From positions 23,350 through 87,349 of the forward strand of contig CACZHT010000012.1 in the NCBI GenBank assembly GCA_902781045.1: a stretch of 64,000 nucleotides of DNA, read 5' to 3'. The notes below the pieces were generated by a model. It did no database searches. It was not told where the DNA came from and worked only from the letters and a program-made list of their open reading frames with translations. Below are positions 1-10,300 of the stretch, in pieces; positions within the stretch are counted from its first letter, which is position 1, and every line of letters begins with the position of its first letter. This stretch comes from an uncultured Bacteroidales bacterium (GTDB lineage Bacteria > Bacteroidota > Bacteroidia > Bacteroidales > Muribaculaceae). A program made the position numbers and the translations under genes.

Positions 1-150
1 TGCCACATTCGCGTAATTCGCGGTTGTCACGATTGTTATCACGAATTTTCGAATTCTCGAACATCTGCCACATTCGCGCAATTCGCGGTTGTCACGATTA
101 TTATCACGAATTTTCGAATTTCTGCAACATTCGCGTGATTCGCGGTTTTA
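1..150. repeat. Tandem copies of a dispersed ATTCGCG intergenic repeat
   Basis: Three consecutive units of about 60 bp begin at 1, 66 and 123. Each starts TGCCACATTCGCG or a close variant, continues with AATTCGCGG, and in the first two units runs on into TCACGATT and ATCACGAATTTTCGAATT. The third unit breaks off into an A-rich stretch near 150. The same units recur 50 kb away at 50789-51064, so this is a dispersed repeat family. No ORF of credible composition covers it. It lies just past the stop of the LamG lipoprotein gene and may be transcribed as its 3' untranslated region. Function unknown. Confidence 0.85.
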
Positions 151-199
151 AAAAAGTCCCTTCGCGTTACTTCGCGGTTATTTTTTCGGGGGGCTCTCG

Positions 200-1414
200 T
201 TACTGGGCGTACTTGTTGATGTCATCCTTGACCCAGTGGATGTAATTGGCGGCGTTGGGGGTGGCGATGAGGTCGCCCTCGTAGATGGCGCGGCTGGTCC
301 GGCTCCAATCCATGTCGAAACCGTGTCCTGTGGCATCGTGGAAGATGTGCCCCTCGCCCTCGTCAAACTTCCAGTAGGCTCGCAGTCCCTCGCTCTGCGG
401 GTCGACAGCCCCAAGGCCTTGCTTGATCTCTGTGCCGGTGAGTGGTCGGTCCCAGATGCGCACCTCACAAAAGCGGTGGGCAAAAAACTGGCGAGTATTG
501 TAGCTGCCCCACGACATGCCCATCTCATAGCGCTGGAAGTCTAGTCCACCGCCATCGATGGTACCGGCAATGGACGTGTCCAGCTCGCCGTTGACATAGA
601 GCGAGATGGTCGAACCGTCGTAGACGACTGAGAGCAAGTACCACTGTCCGTTCTCAAACTGCGTGTTCGAGAGGAAGCGGTTGCCTGCCAACAGCACCTG
701 CAGGCGGTTCTCGGCATTGGCCTCATTAAATCGCAGCAGCAGCGACCGGGACTCGTCGGCCTCCTCGAGCGCCATGAAGCGCTGGGGGTAGTTGGTGCGG
801 TTGAGCCCTTGCGGATAAATCTTCATCTCATAGGTGAGCTTGTTCAAGCGGATGCTCTCATCGAAGATGAAGTTGCTTGAGGCACTGGCATTGGCTTGGA
901 TGGCATAAAAGTTGACGATGCGTGACAGGCGCAGGAAGATGGTGCGCGAACCGGGCAACACGATGCCGCCGGATCCGCTGGTGCGCGTCACTGTCACCGG
1001 GATGAGATAGATGCGACCCTCACGCAGGCCCTCGGTGCTGACCACCTGCACCTCGGCACCGGTCGAGACGGCCCGCTGGGCCTCGATGGTCACTCGGTCG
1101 CCCACCAAGCGAACACACTGCTCGGGCATGGCCAGGTAGTTGGTACCATGCTTGACGTTATACTCATCGACCTGTGTAGGGTCAATGGCTAGACTGAAGG
1201 TCACGTCGTCATCGACCTTATCGGTCGACCGCACAGTGACCGTGTAGCTGGCGGGTGTATCTTCGACTGAAAACTGTACCACGGGGTCGTTCTCGGTGTC
1301 GGTGATAAAGTAGCCCACATGGTCATAGTCAAACCCACCGTCTCCACGACACGAAACCAGCGTGATGATGCACACCAGAATCCACATTGCAGCCCATATA
1401 TATTTCTTACTCAT
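200..1414 (-). CDS. DUF1735 / LamG-like surface lipoprotein of a GH18 polysaccharide locus
   Basis: A 404-residue predicted lipoprotein. The start is the ATG at 1414, because it gives a signal peptide with a lipobox (LVSC, Cys22); the open frame extends further upstream but that part is the shadow of the GH18 gene. Residues of about 35-150 resemble the DUF1735 domain that precedes carbohydrate-binding regions in Bacteroidetes surface proteins. The C-terminal half (about 185-385) has the jelly-roll pattern of LamG/concanavalin-like domains, with the strand signature ISLYVNGELD and a late EVRIWDRPLTGTEI motif. In Bacteroides N-glycan loci a protein of this layout is the surface glycan-binding protein next to the GH18 enzyme. 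It is the last of four genes on this strand, 44 bp after the GH18 gene. The glycan-binding role is inferred from the family and neighbours. Confidence 0.8.
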   Translation of the reverse strand: MSKKYIWAAMWILVCIITLVSCRGDGGFDYDHVGYFITDTENDPVVQFSVEDTPASYTVTVRSTDKVDDDVTFSLAIDPTQVDEYNVKHGTNYLAMPEQCVRLVGDRVTIEAQRAVSTGAEVQVVSTEGLREGRIYLIPVTVTRTSGSGGIVLPGSRTIFLRLSRIVNFYAIQANASASSNFIFDESIRLNKLTYEMKIYPQGLNRTNYPQRFMALEEADESRSLLLRFNEANAENRLQVLLAGNRFLSNTQFENGQWYLLSVVYDGSTISLYVNGELDTSIAGTIDGGGLDFQRYEMGMSWGSYNTRQFFAHRFCEVRIWDRPLTGTEIKQGLGAVDPQSEGLRAYWKFDEGEGHIFHDATGHGFDMDWSRTSRAIYEGDLIATPNAANYIHWVKDDINKYAQ

Positions 1415-1458
1415 TGCTGTAATATTTCTATAATTCGAAAATTCGTGACAGATAAAGT

Positions 1459-2436
1459 TCAAGGATGACGGGCCGGATTCATGATCTGGATAGCCTCGCG
1501 GAACTCCTTGTAGGGGATGCCCGACTGCGACTTGTAGTTGTAGTCGAGATAGAACGCGCCGCAGCCTGCCTTGTGCCCCTCGTCGGGCTCCCATGCGGCA
1601 TAGTCGCGGATGCGGGCACCATTGATGCCGCCATCGGCTGCCTCTGCCCCCATGCTCTCGCACAGGATGGTCTTCTCGATGGGTCGTCCGCCAGAACCGG
1701 TCTGGAAGCCAATCTGCCAGGTGTAAGCCTGACGCACATAGTAGTCGACGTAAGGCTCGGTCTCGGCGGGCGGTGCGGCATTGAACCAGTCGATAATCAG
1801 CAACTTCTCGGGCCAACGACCACCTACACCCAGATATTTGTCGCACTCGTCGGCCAGCCAGGTGATGTCCTGTGCCCGCCAGCCCTCGTAGTCAAAGTCC
1901 ACACCGTCCAAGCCACATCGCACCAACGTGTCCACAGCCCAGCGGGCGTAGGCGCGGATGGATGCCTCGTTGCCACTGACGGTCTTGACCACCACAGGAT
2001 TGCCGCTGGCATCGCGGCGGATGCTGAACGAGCCGGTGGCCGCATCCCACTCACGGTCCCAGCACTCGTGGTTGTAATGCGCGGCATCGGCATGCATGAC
2101 AAATCGGGTGCCCAGCGTCTGCTGACAGTAGACCATGTCGCCGTAGGCCAAGGGCCAATCCTCGGGTGTGGGGATGTCCGACCACAGGTTGACGATGTCC
2201 AGACTGTCGGGCAGTCCACGCAGCCGCTCGCCCCACGATGTGGGTGTCTTGGCGTTGGTGTAGGAGGCGAAGTAGGCATACGTCACCTCATGCTCGGTCT
2301 GCTTCCACGCCCGCAAGTCGGCAAAATACTGCTCACTATACTCATTGGGCTTCTGGATGACGATGTTCTCGACCTCGGTGTCACAACCGGCCATCATCGC
2401 CAGCACAGCCAACAATAATATCCATTTAGTTTTCAT
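1459..2436 (-). CDS. GH18 endo-beta-N-acetylglucosaminidase-like lipoprotein
   Basis: A 325-residue lipoprotein whose start at 2436 gives a signal peptide ending in MAGC (Cys18). The GH18 catalytic signature DxxDxDxE is intact as DGVDFDYE, with the proton donor Glu184 and the assisting Asp182. A following YYVRQAYTWQ segment fits the late barrel strands of the family. GH18 members of this size in SusC/SusD loci are usually endoglycosidases that cut the chitobiose core of N-glycans (EndoH/EndoF type); chitinase activity cannot be excluded. It starts 13 bp after the SusD gene and belongs to the same operon, so its substrate is probably the glycan recognised by that SusC/SusD pair. Confidence 0.85.
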   Translation of the reverse strand: MKTKWILLLAVLAMMAGCDTEVENIVIQKPNEYSEQYFADLRAWKQTEHEVTYAYFASYTNAKTPTSWGERLRGLPDSLDIVNLWSDIPTPEDWPLAYGDMVYCQQTLGTRFVMHADAAHYNHECWDREWDAATGSFSIRRDASGNPVVVKTVSGNEASIRAYARWAVDTLVRCGLDGVDFDYEGWRAQDITWLADECDKYLGVGGRWPEKLLIIDWFNAAPPAETEPYVDYYVRQAYTWQIGFQTGSGGRPIEKTILCESMGAEAADGGINGARIRDYAAWEPDEGHKAGCGAFYLDYNYKSQSGIPYKEFREAIQIMNPARHP

Positions 2437-2449
2437 AACGATGTCCATC

Positions 2450-4078
2450 TCATTGTGCATCGTGGGGCTTCTGGTCCCACCACAGCAGGGTTCCACAATT
2501 GTCGGGGCCTCCCAGCAGGTCCACAGCCTGGGTCATGGCCTCGGCGTTGGTGTTATACTCGGTGCGAGGGTATGGCAGACGACGAATCTGTAACGTACTG
2601 CTCACTGCCCCATCGCTATAGTTATACTTGACCGGGAACAGACGCGGATAGCCCGTACGACGAAACTCGGCCCACGCCTCACACGAGTTGCCCCAGCCGG
2701 CTATCCACTTCTGGGTGATGATGCGCTCGAGGTTGGTCTCAAAGTCGGCCTGGTCGTCCCAGGCGATAGTGATGGTGCTGGGCGCAGCAGCATTGTCGCG
2801 GCCAGCATTGTCGGTAAAGGCGGCGGGAGTGGCCGTTGTGTTGGCCACATAGTCGTCGATTCCGGCTGTGACTCCATTCTCGGCCATCGACATGCGGATG
2901 CCCTGCTCATAGAATTCTCGTGCCGTTCCGCCCACGGCCCAGCCACGCAGCGCCGCCTCGGCCCGCAGGAAGTAGGACTCGGCTGCTGCGATATAGAGCA
3001 CAGCTGAGTTTTGCGACAGGTTGACCTGCGAGATTTTGTCACCGATGTAACTCTGCTGGTTGGCACTGGCACTGAAGATGCCTTGCCGCACACCATGATA
3101 CTTGCCGTCGCCCGCCGCCACAAAGTAGACCCCGATGCGTGGGTCGCCATAGCCGTTGAGATAGGCATCCATGGGTGCGCTCATGCGCACCTCGTTCCAC
3201 TCGTAGGCCTGCTGCCAGATGGGGTTGGTCCACGAGGCACCCGGCAGGCCACGATACTCGGCACGGTCATCGACCGTCTCCATCACACCGATGGGATTGC
3301 TCACCGCCGCCTCGGCCTCGCGCTGCGCCAGAGCCGGGTCGGCGTACGCCACACGCAAGGCCAATCGCAGGCGCAAAGTGTTGGCCAGCCTGACCCAACG
3401 GGCCACATCACCGCCATAGATGGGGTCGTAGTCGCTGAGCAACGTCGCCCCACTCTGCGCCAGTGGCGTGAGGGTAGTGATGGCTGCGGCCAGCTCATCG
3501 AAGAACTTATGATAGACCGCCTGTTGCGAATCGTAGACCTGCCCCACGGCTCCCAGCCGGAAGTTGACGTATGGTATGGGACCATAATGGTCGGTGACGC
3601 GGTGCATGGCCAGCACCTTGGCAATGTCGCCCAGGGCAGCCACCTCGGGTTGACCGAGTTTCTCGGCATTGGCACGCATCTGTGCCCATGCAGGCATCAC
3701 TTGCACCATGCCCATCTTGAACATGGCGTTGCCCCACTCGTCACCCTTGCCAAAGTTATAGGTGCCGTTGTATCGCCCACGAGCCCAGCTGGCCGTGTGG
3801 CCAATATAGCCAGAGTAAGCATCGGCACTGATGCCAATCTGATGCTGGTAGGCACCGGTCGAAGCGAATTCATCGCTCTGCTCGCCGCCAATGAGCATGA
3901 CGGTTGTGCGGTTGATCATCTGCTGGAAGAAGACACCCACCGCTTTGCCATCGCGCTGCATGTCCTGGTCGGTGGCCGCATGCTGGTCGGTGTTCAGTTG
4001 CTCAAAGTCGTCGGTGCATCCCACGGCCCCACCCATCAGCAGCAGACCAAGAACCAAATTGAGAATATATCTTTTCAT
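2450..4078 (-). CDS. SusD/RagB-family outer-membrane lipoprotein (SusD-like_2 type)
   Basis: A 542-residue lipoprotein. The start at 4078 is chosen because it gives a signal peptide ending GAVGC (Cys21); the longer open frame upstream lacks one. It begins after the lipobox with DDFEQLNTD, typical of the SusD-like_2 subgroup. The TPR-like helices and the long C-terminal region (LRAEAALRG, then a late WAEFRRTGYP motif) follow the family pattern. SusD proteins cap the SusC transporter and capture oligosaccharide at the cell surface. The gene lies 47 bp after its susC partner and immediately before the GH18 gene, so the likely ligand is an N-glycan or related GlcNAc-containing oligosaccharide. 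That specificity is inferred from context. Confidence 0.9.
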   Translation of the reverse strand: MKRYILNLVLGLLLMGGAVGCTDDFEQLNTDQHAATDQDMQRDGKAVGVFFQQMINRTTVMLIGGEQSDEFASTGAYQHQIGISADAYSGYIGHTASWARGRYNGTYNFGKGDEWGNAMFKMGMVQVMPAWAQMRANAEKLGQPEVAALGDIAKVLAMHRVTDHYGPIPYVNFRLGAVGQVYDSQQAVYHKFFDELAAAITTLTPLAQSGATLLSDYDPIYGGDVARWVRLANTLRLRLALRVAYADPALAQREAEAAVSNPIGVMETVDDRAEYRGLPGASWTNPIWQQAYEWNEVRMSAPMDAYLNGYGDPRIGVYFVAAGDGKYHGVRQGIFSASANQQSYIGDKISQVNLSQNSAVLYIAAAESYFLRAEAALRGWAVGGTAREFYEQGIRMSMAENGVTAGIDDYVANTTATPAAFTDNAGRDNAAAPSTITIAWDDQADFETNLERIITQKWIAGWGNSCEAWAEFRRTGYPRLFPVKYNYSDGAVSSTLQIRRLPYPRTEYNTNAEAMTQAVDLLGGPDNCGTLLWWDQKPHDAQ

Positions 4079-4125
4079 CGTTGAATGGTTAAAATCAATC
4101 ATGTATCGTCTTAACTCCTTAACTT

Positions 4126-7100
4126 CTAGAAACGTAGTTTCACCGAGCATCCCATCGTGCGCAAGCTGGGCTGCATGAAGTAGTCCAGTCCCTGGCCGTA
4201 TGTGCCGGTATTGGCCGTCAGCTCGGGGTCGAACGGAGCCTTGCAGTAGAGTAGCAACAGGTTGCGCCCCACCAGCGACACGGTCAGCCCCTTGATGACG
4301 CGTTGCCACCGCTGCACGGGCACATCATAGCTGAGTGAGACCTCCGAGAGACGCAGGTTGGTCGCACTGTAGACATATTGTGAGCCAATGACGTGGCTGC
4401 TGCTGGCCACCGTCTGATAGTAGTCGGCGGCCGGATAGAGCATGCCGTTGATCATCACACCACCGGCCTCGCGAGCATCGGCCGAAGCCTGCGATGCTCC
4501 GAAGGCATCCATGATGGCCTGGGTCTGCGACACCACTATACCGCCATTGCGGTAGGCCAGCTGGAAGTCCAGGGTCAGCCCCTTGAACGTCAACTCATTG
4601 CCCCACGACAGATTGTAGCGCGGTGCGGCACTGCCTGCCAGCGTGTAGTTGCCATCGTCGGTGCGCAGGGTGTGCGATTGTGGGTCGACATAGTACTCGC
4701 CATGTTCACCCACCGAGAGCTGGTTGACATAAATGTCGGACAACGTGCCGCCCTCGACCAGACGCGTCTTATAACCGCTCAAGCCGCCCTTGTCCAACTC
4801 GGTGAGCGAGTAGACCTCGCCATCAACCGGATTCTTCCAGTAGGGCAGCAACTCCTTAATCTTGTTGCGATTTAACGTCCATGTCAGATAGGTTTCCCAC
4901 TTGACCGACCCCAACGGCTGGGTGTAGCGCGCCGTGAGCTCGACCCCTCGGTTGTCGACACGGCCGCCATTGACCCATGTGCTGGTGTAACCCGATGACG
5001 ATGGCAGGTTGATGTTGAAAAACTGGTTGTAGGTCTGCGAGCTGTAGAGGGTCGCATTGACGTGCAGACGGTTGCTGAACATCACCAGGTCCAGTCCGGC
5101 CTCCCACGAGCGGGTGCGCTCGGCCTTCAGGTCCAGGTTGGGCATGGCCGCCGTGGTGGTCACTCCGGCAGGCGAGAGGCTGTAGGTGGTGACGGTCAGT
5201 CCATGGCGCCATGGGTCATTGCCCACCTCGGCGTAGGACAAGCGCAGCTTCAGGTAGTTGAGCCACCGGCTGCGCATGGCGGGAATCATCTCGGTGACAA
5301 TGCCCGACAGGCCGGCCGACCAGTAGAAGTAGGACTCCTGTGCGTTGGCCAGCTTTGACGACCAGTCGTTGCGGGCCGTCACGTCCAGATAGGCCATGCT
5401 GCGCCAGCCCAACTGGGCACTGCCATAGAGGGCGAGCTTTTTGAACGGTGCGGCCCCTTGGTCATACTTGGTCTCCCCGCCTGCCACCACATTGCGCAGC
5501 GAGTAGATGTTGGCCATCTGTGCCAGATGACCATCAAAACTAGTCCACCGCTCGTCGCGCTTGTCATAGTTGGTGCCCAGCACGGCACTGAGGCTCCAGC
5601 GGTCCTGATCCCAATACTTATTGACTGTAGCAAACGCCTCGGCAAAATACTGCCGATATTGGCGATGCTCGTAGCCATAGTGCCCATATTTGGAGGCGAA
5701 CTGCAAGTCGGTTCCGGCAGCCAGCTTCGACTCGCGCTTGACATCGTTGTTGTCATAGCGCGCCCGCCCGGTCAGCGCCAGCCAGCCGGTGATGTCCCAG
5801 CGAGCCACGGCCGAGACGGTGTTGCGCACCTTGTGGTTGACAAAGTTGTTGCGCTCGGTGATCCAGTAAGGGTTCTGCATCGACATTGCCTGACGGCCGT
5901 AGGGCCAATACTGGACAGCGAAGTTTCGGTCGGCATCATAGCGCTCGAAGTACTGCACGGCATTCCAGTCGGCACCGGCAGGGAAGAGATAGAGCGGCAC
6001 CAGCGGGTTGAAATACTGGCCCTGCGAAATCATATTGTTCTCCTTGACACTCGAGAGCATATAGCTCAAGTCTAATGTCACACGGTCGCCAAAAGCCTTG
6101 GTAGTGTTGCGTGCCGACACATTGTAGCGGTCCAGGTCGTTGTTGTGGATGATGCCGCCAGCATTGGTTGCCGCCAGCGAGACGTAGGTCTGGTTGCGGT
6201 CGTTGCCAGTCGAGAGCGAGATGGCATTGGTCAGATGGGTGGCCGTGCGGAAGAAGTCGACGGGGTTATAGTCACTGGGGGTGGCCAGGCGGTCGCCCCA
6301 GCTGTAGTAACTGCCTGGCTCGGTCTGGCCGTAGGTGTTCTGGAACTTGGGCAGCCGCAGTGGACGCGAGAACTGGAACGAGCCATTATAGGTAACCTCG
6401 GTGCGTCCGGGCATCCCCTTCTTGGTGGTGATCAGAATCACACCGTTGGCCGCGTCGCTGCCGTAGAGTGCTGCCGCCGACGGTCCGGTCAGGGCCGAGA
6501 TGCTGGCGATGTCATCGGGGTTGAGCATGGCGGTGGCATCGCCCGTCTGGCCGCTGCCGCTGAATGCCAGCGCATCGTCATCGAGCCCACTCTGGGTGTT
6601 GACCAGTGGCACACCGTCGATGACATAGAGCACGTTATTGTTGCCGTCGATTGACTTGGCGCCGCGCATCACCACGCGCGACGACCCACCGATGCCCGAG
6701 GCATTGGCATTGATCTGCACACCGGCCAACTTGCCGTTGAGCGAGTTGACAAAGTTGGCGTCCTGCACGCGCATGATGGCATCGTTCTCGACCTGCTGCA
6801 CATGGTAGGACAGTGCCTTAGCCTCGCGCTTGATGCCCAGGGCTGTGACCACCACCTCGCTCAGGGCGTTTCTGCCGGGCATCAGTTGCACGTGCATTTG
6901 CTGGCCTGGAGCCAGTGTCTGCGGCTGATAGCCCACATAGGTGAACTGCAACATGCAGTCACCAGTGGGCAACTGCAACGCAAAGCGCCCTTCCACATCG
7001 GTAGCAGTGGTCACCGTGGTGCCCATGGCGATGATGGTGACACCGAACATCGGCTCACCGGCCTCGTCCACCACCATTCCGCTGACCTGCCCGGCTGGCC

Positions 7101-7224
7101 GTGTCACCATGGTCTGCCCCATGGGCGGTGGTGCAGCCTGCAGGGCAAACAATGGCATTAGCACCACTGCCAGCACCACCACTTTGAGCCATCTGGACAT
7201 TGGATTCATTGGTTTTCGCATCAT
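4126..7224 (-). CDS. SusC/RagA-family TonB-dependent outer-membrane transporter
   Basis: A 1032-residue protein, the normal length for SusC. After an N-terminal signal peptide it has a carboxypeptidase-regulatory-like domain (about 45-125), a plug domain with the family motif GSDAANGVILITTKKG, and a long beta-barrel ending in an aromatic residue (VKLRF). It would import glycans across the outer membrane with energy from TonB, as a pair with the SusD encoded downstream. It heads the four-gene locus running to position 200, with a -7 promoter box about 27 bp upstream of the start. No sigma/anti-sigma pair or hybrid sensor is visible next to it, so the regulator of this locus is not in the window. 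Confidence 0.93.
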   Translation of the reverse strand: MMRKPMNPMSRWLKVVVLAVVLMPLFALQAAPPPMGQTMVTRPAGQVSGMVVDEAGEPMFGVTIIAMGTTVTTATDVEGRFALQLPTGDCMLQFTYVGYQPQTLAPGQQMHVQLMPGRNALSEVVVTALGIKREAKALSYHVQQVENDAIMRVQDANFVNSLNGKLAGVQINANASGIGGSSRVVMRGAKSIDGNNNVLYVIDGVPLVNTQSGLDDDALAFSGSGQTGDATAMLNPDDIASISALTGPSAAALYGSDAANGVILITTKKGMPGRTEVTYNGSFQFSRPLRLPKFQNTYGQTEPGSYYSWGDRLATPSDYNPVDFFRTATHLTNAISLSTGNDRNQTYVSLAATNAGGIIHNNDLDRYNVSARNTTKAFGDRVTLDLSYMLSSVKENNMISQGQYFNPLVPLYLFPAGADWNAVQYFERYDADRNFAVQYWPYGRQAMSMQNPYWITERNNFVNHKVRNTVSAVARWDITGWLALTGRARYDNNDVKRESKLAAGTDLQFASKYGHYGYEHRQYRQYFAEAFATVNKYWDQDRWSLSAVLGTNYDKRDERWTSFDGHLAQMANIYSLRNVVAGGETKYDQGAAPFKKLALYGSAQLGWRSMAYLDVTARNDWSSKLANAQESYFYWSAGLSGIVTEMIPAMRSRWLNYLKLRLSYAEVGNDPWRHGLTVTTYSLSPAGVTTTAAMPNLDLKAERTRSWEAGLDLVMFSNRLHVNATLYSSQTYNQFFNINLPSSSGYTSTWVNGGRVDNRGVELTARYTQPLGSVKWETYLTWTLNRNKIKELLPYWKNPVDGEVYSLTELDKGGLSGYKTRLVEGGTLSDIYVNQLSVGEHGEYYVDPQSHTLRTDDGNYTLAGSAAPRYNLSWGNELTFKGLTLDFQLAYRNGGIVVSQTQAIMDAFGASQASADAREAGGVMINGMLYPAADYYQTVASSSHVIGSQYVYSATNLRLSEVSLSYDVPVQRWQRVIKGLTVSLVGRNLLLLYCKAPFDPELTANTGTYGQGLDYFMQPSLRTMGCSVKLRF

Positions 7225-7250
7225 TTCCTTCGATTTTGTTGATTATGGCA

Positions 7251-7258
7251 CAAAGATA
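7251..7258 (-). promoter_or_regulatory. -7 promoter box of the GH18 locus
   Basis: Read on the minus strand this is TATCTTTG, a perfect match to the Bacteroidetes -7 consensus TAnnTTTG. It ends 26 bp before the SusC start codon, which gives a short untranslated leader of about 20 nt. A clear -33 TTTG at the ideal distance is not visible. It lies between the rpoC terminator and the transporter gene, so the locus has its own promoter. Confidence 0.7.
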
Positions 7259-7292
7259 GTGAAAAGTTTTATATCCAATGCCAAAACGGGGG

Positions 7293-7329
7293 CAAAAAAA
7301 GCCTCTCAACAAATGACTTGCTGAGAGGC
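7293..7329 (-). terminator. Rho-independent terminator of the rpoBC operon
   Basis: On the minus strand an 8-bp stem (GCCTCTCA pairing with TGAGAGGC, arms 7322-7329 and 7301-7308) is followed by a run of seven T. It lies 27 bp past the rpoC stop codon and separates rpoC from the SusC gene downstream on the same strand. Confidence 0.9.
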
Positions 7330-7355
7330 CTAAGAATTATTTACTCAATCATGAA

Positions 7356-10300
7356 TCAGCGCAGGATGGCGTTCTCGCCCACGAGCAGGTTCTCGTCGGT
7401 GATGACACCGGCCAGAGCCAGCTCGGCCTTGCTGCCCACCATGAGCGACTGATATTCGCGCAGACCGGTACCGGCCGGGATGAGGTGACCGCAGATCACG
7501 TTCTCCTTCATGCCCTCAAGCGTGTCGACCTTGCCATTGATGGCAGCCTCGTTGAGCACCTTGGTGGTCTCCTGGAACGATGCCGCACTCATGAAGCTCG
7601 AGGTCTGCAACGCAGCGCGGGTGATACCCTGCAGAATCTGCTCGCTGGTGGCGGGCACCGCATCGCGCACGACGACCAACTTGAGGTCGCGGCGCTTGAG
7701 TGTCGAGTTCAGGTCACGCAGCTTGCGGGCGGTGATAATCTGGCCCGGCATGACATCGGGACAGTCGCCGGCATCGGTGACCACCTTCTTGCCCCAGATA
7801 CGGTCGTTCTCGTCCATGAAGTCGCGCTTGTCGACCACCTGCTGCTCGAGGAAACGCGTGTCGCCCGGATCGAGGATGTTGACCTTGCGCATCATTTGAC
7901 GCACGATGACCTCAAAGTGCTTGTCGTTGATCTTCACACCTTGCAGACGGTAGACGTCCTGCACCTCGTTGACGATGTAGTCCTGCACGGCCGTGGGGCC
8001 CTTGATGCGCAGAATGTCGGCAGGCGTGATAGCACCGTCAGAGAGCGGTGTACCGGCACGCACGTAGTCGTTCTCCTGCACCAGAATCTGCTTGCTCAGG
8101 GGCACAAGGTATTTCTTGACCTCGCCCAGACGGCTGGTGACGACAATCTCGCGGTTACCGCGCTTAACGCGGCCAAAGGTCACCTCGCCGTCAATCTCGC
8201 TGACCACAGCGGGGTTAGACGGGTTGCGAGCCTCGAACAGCTCGGTGACACGGGGCAGACCGCCCGTGATGTCACCGGCACCACCCGACGATGTGCGCGG
8301 AATCTTGACAAATGTCTCGCCAGCAGACAGTTGCTCACCCTCATCAAAGAGCAGGTGTGCACCCACAGGCAGTGAGTAGGTCTTGATGACCTCGCCATTC
8401 TCGTCGACAAGTTGAGCCTCGGGAATGCGGGTGTGATCCTTGCTCTCGATGATGATTTTCTCACTGTTGCCCGATGTCTCGTCGACCTCGGTGCGATAGG
8501 TGATGCCATCCACCAGGTTGTTGAACCGCAGGGTGCCACCCACCTCACTGACGATGACGGCATTGAAGGGGTCCCACTCGGTGATCTTGTCGCCCTTCTT
8601 GACCTCAGCCCCGTTCTCGAAGTAGAGCTTCGAGCCATAGACGATGGTGCCCGATGTGAGCGGCAGACGGGTGTTGGCATCGATGATGCGCATCTCGGTC
8701 ATGCGGCCGATGACGATGTCGACGTTGTCCTTGTTCTTGACCGTGCGCAACTCCTCAAGCTCGAGGATACCATCATACTTCGAAATCATCTGTGACTCGG
8801 CTGCTTGGTTGCTAGCCACACCACCGGCGTGGAACGTACGCAGGGTCAGCTGTGTACCCGGCTCACCGATCGACTGTGCGGCAATCACACCCACAGCCTC
8901 ACCCTTCTGCACCATGCGGTGCGATGCCAGGTTGCGACCATAGCACTTGGCGCACACACCATGCTTAGCCTCGCAGGTGAGCACCGAACGAATCTCGACC
9001 GACTCGATGGGCGACTCGTTGATGCGGGCGGCTGCAGCATCGGTGATTTCCTCACCGGCCTGAACGATGACCTCGTTGGTAGTCGGGTCGATGACATCGT
9101 GCACCGACACGCGGCCCACAATGCGCTCGCCCAACGACGCGACAACGTCGTCCTTGTTTTTGACCTCGCGGCACACCAGTCCACGCAGGGTACCACAGTC
9201 CTCCTCGGTGATGACCACGTCGTGGGCCACGTCGACGAGACGGCGTGTGAGATAACCGGCATCGGCGGTCTTCAGAGCGGTGTCGGCAAGACCCTTGCGG
9301 GCACCGTGCGTCGAGATGAAGTACTCCAGCACCGACAGACCCTCCTTGAAGTTAGCAAGGATGGGGTTCTCGATAATTTGCTGTCCACCCTCGACACCCG
9401 ACTTCTGCGGCTTGGCCATCAGACCACGCATACCAGAGAGCTGACGAATCTGGTCCTTCGAACCACGGGCACCCGAGTCAAGCATCATGTAGACCGAGTT
9501 GAAGCCCTGCTTGTCGGCCTTCATCTCTTCCATCAGCGTCGATGTCAGATGCTGATTGACGTTGGTCCACACGTCGATTACCTGGTTGTAGCGCTCGTTG
9601 TTGGTGATGAAGCCCATGTTATAGTCGTTGATGATCTGTTCGACTCGGGCATCACCCTCGGCGATATATTCCTGCTTCTTGGCAGGGATGAGCACGTCAT
9701 CAAGGTTGAACGACAGTCCACCCTTGAAGGCCATGTAGTAACCCATGTTCTTAACATCATCCAAGAACTTGGCCGAACGAGGCACACCACAACGACGAAT
9801 GACGTTGGTGATGATGTCGCGCAGCGACTTCTTGGAGATCAGCTCGTTGATGAATCCCATCTCGCGAGGCACACTGTTGTTGAACATAATGCGGCCCACC
9901 GAGGTCTTCTCGACAAGCTCGGTGTGCAGGTTGCCCTGCTCGTCGGCCACCTCGGTGCGCACCGAGATGATGGCGTTCATGGCCACGCGGCCCTCGTTAT
10001 AGGCAATGATAGCCTCCTCTGGACCATAGAATTTGAGTCCCTCGCCCTTGTCGCCCTCGCGCAGTTTGGTGATGTAATACAGACCCAGAACCATGTCCTG
10101 CGAGGGCACGGTGATGGGTGCTCCATTGGCAGGGTTGAGGATGTTGTGCGGCTCAAGCATGAGCATCTGAGCCTCGACGATAGCCTCATTGCCCAGTGGC
10201 AAGTGCACAGCCATCTGGTCGCCGTCGAAGTCGGCATTGAATGCCGTACATGCCAGCGGGTGCAGCTGGATAGCCTTGCCCTCGATGAGCTTGGGCTGGA

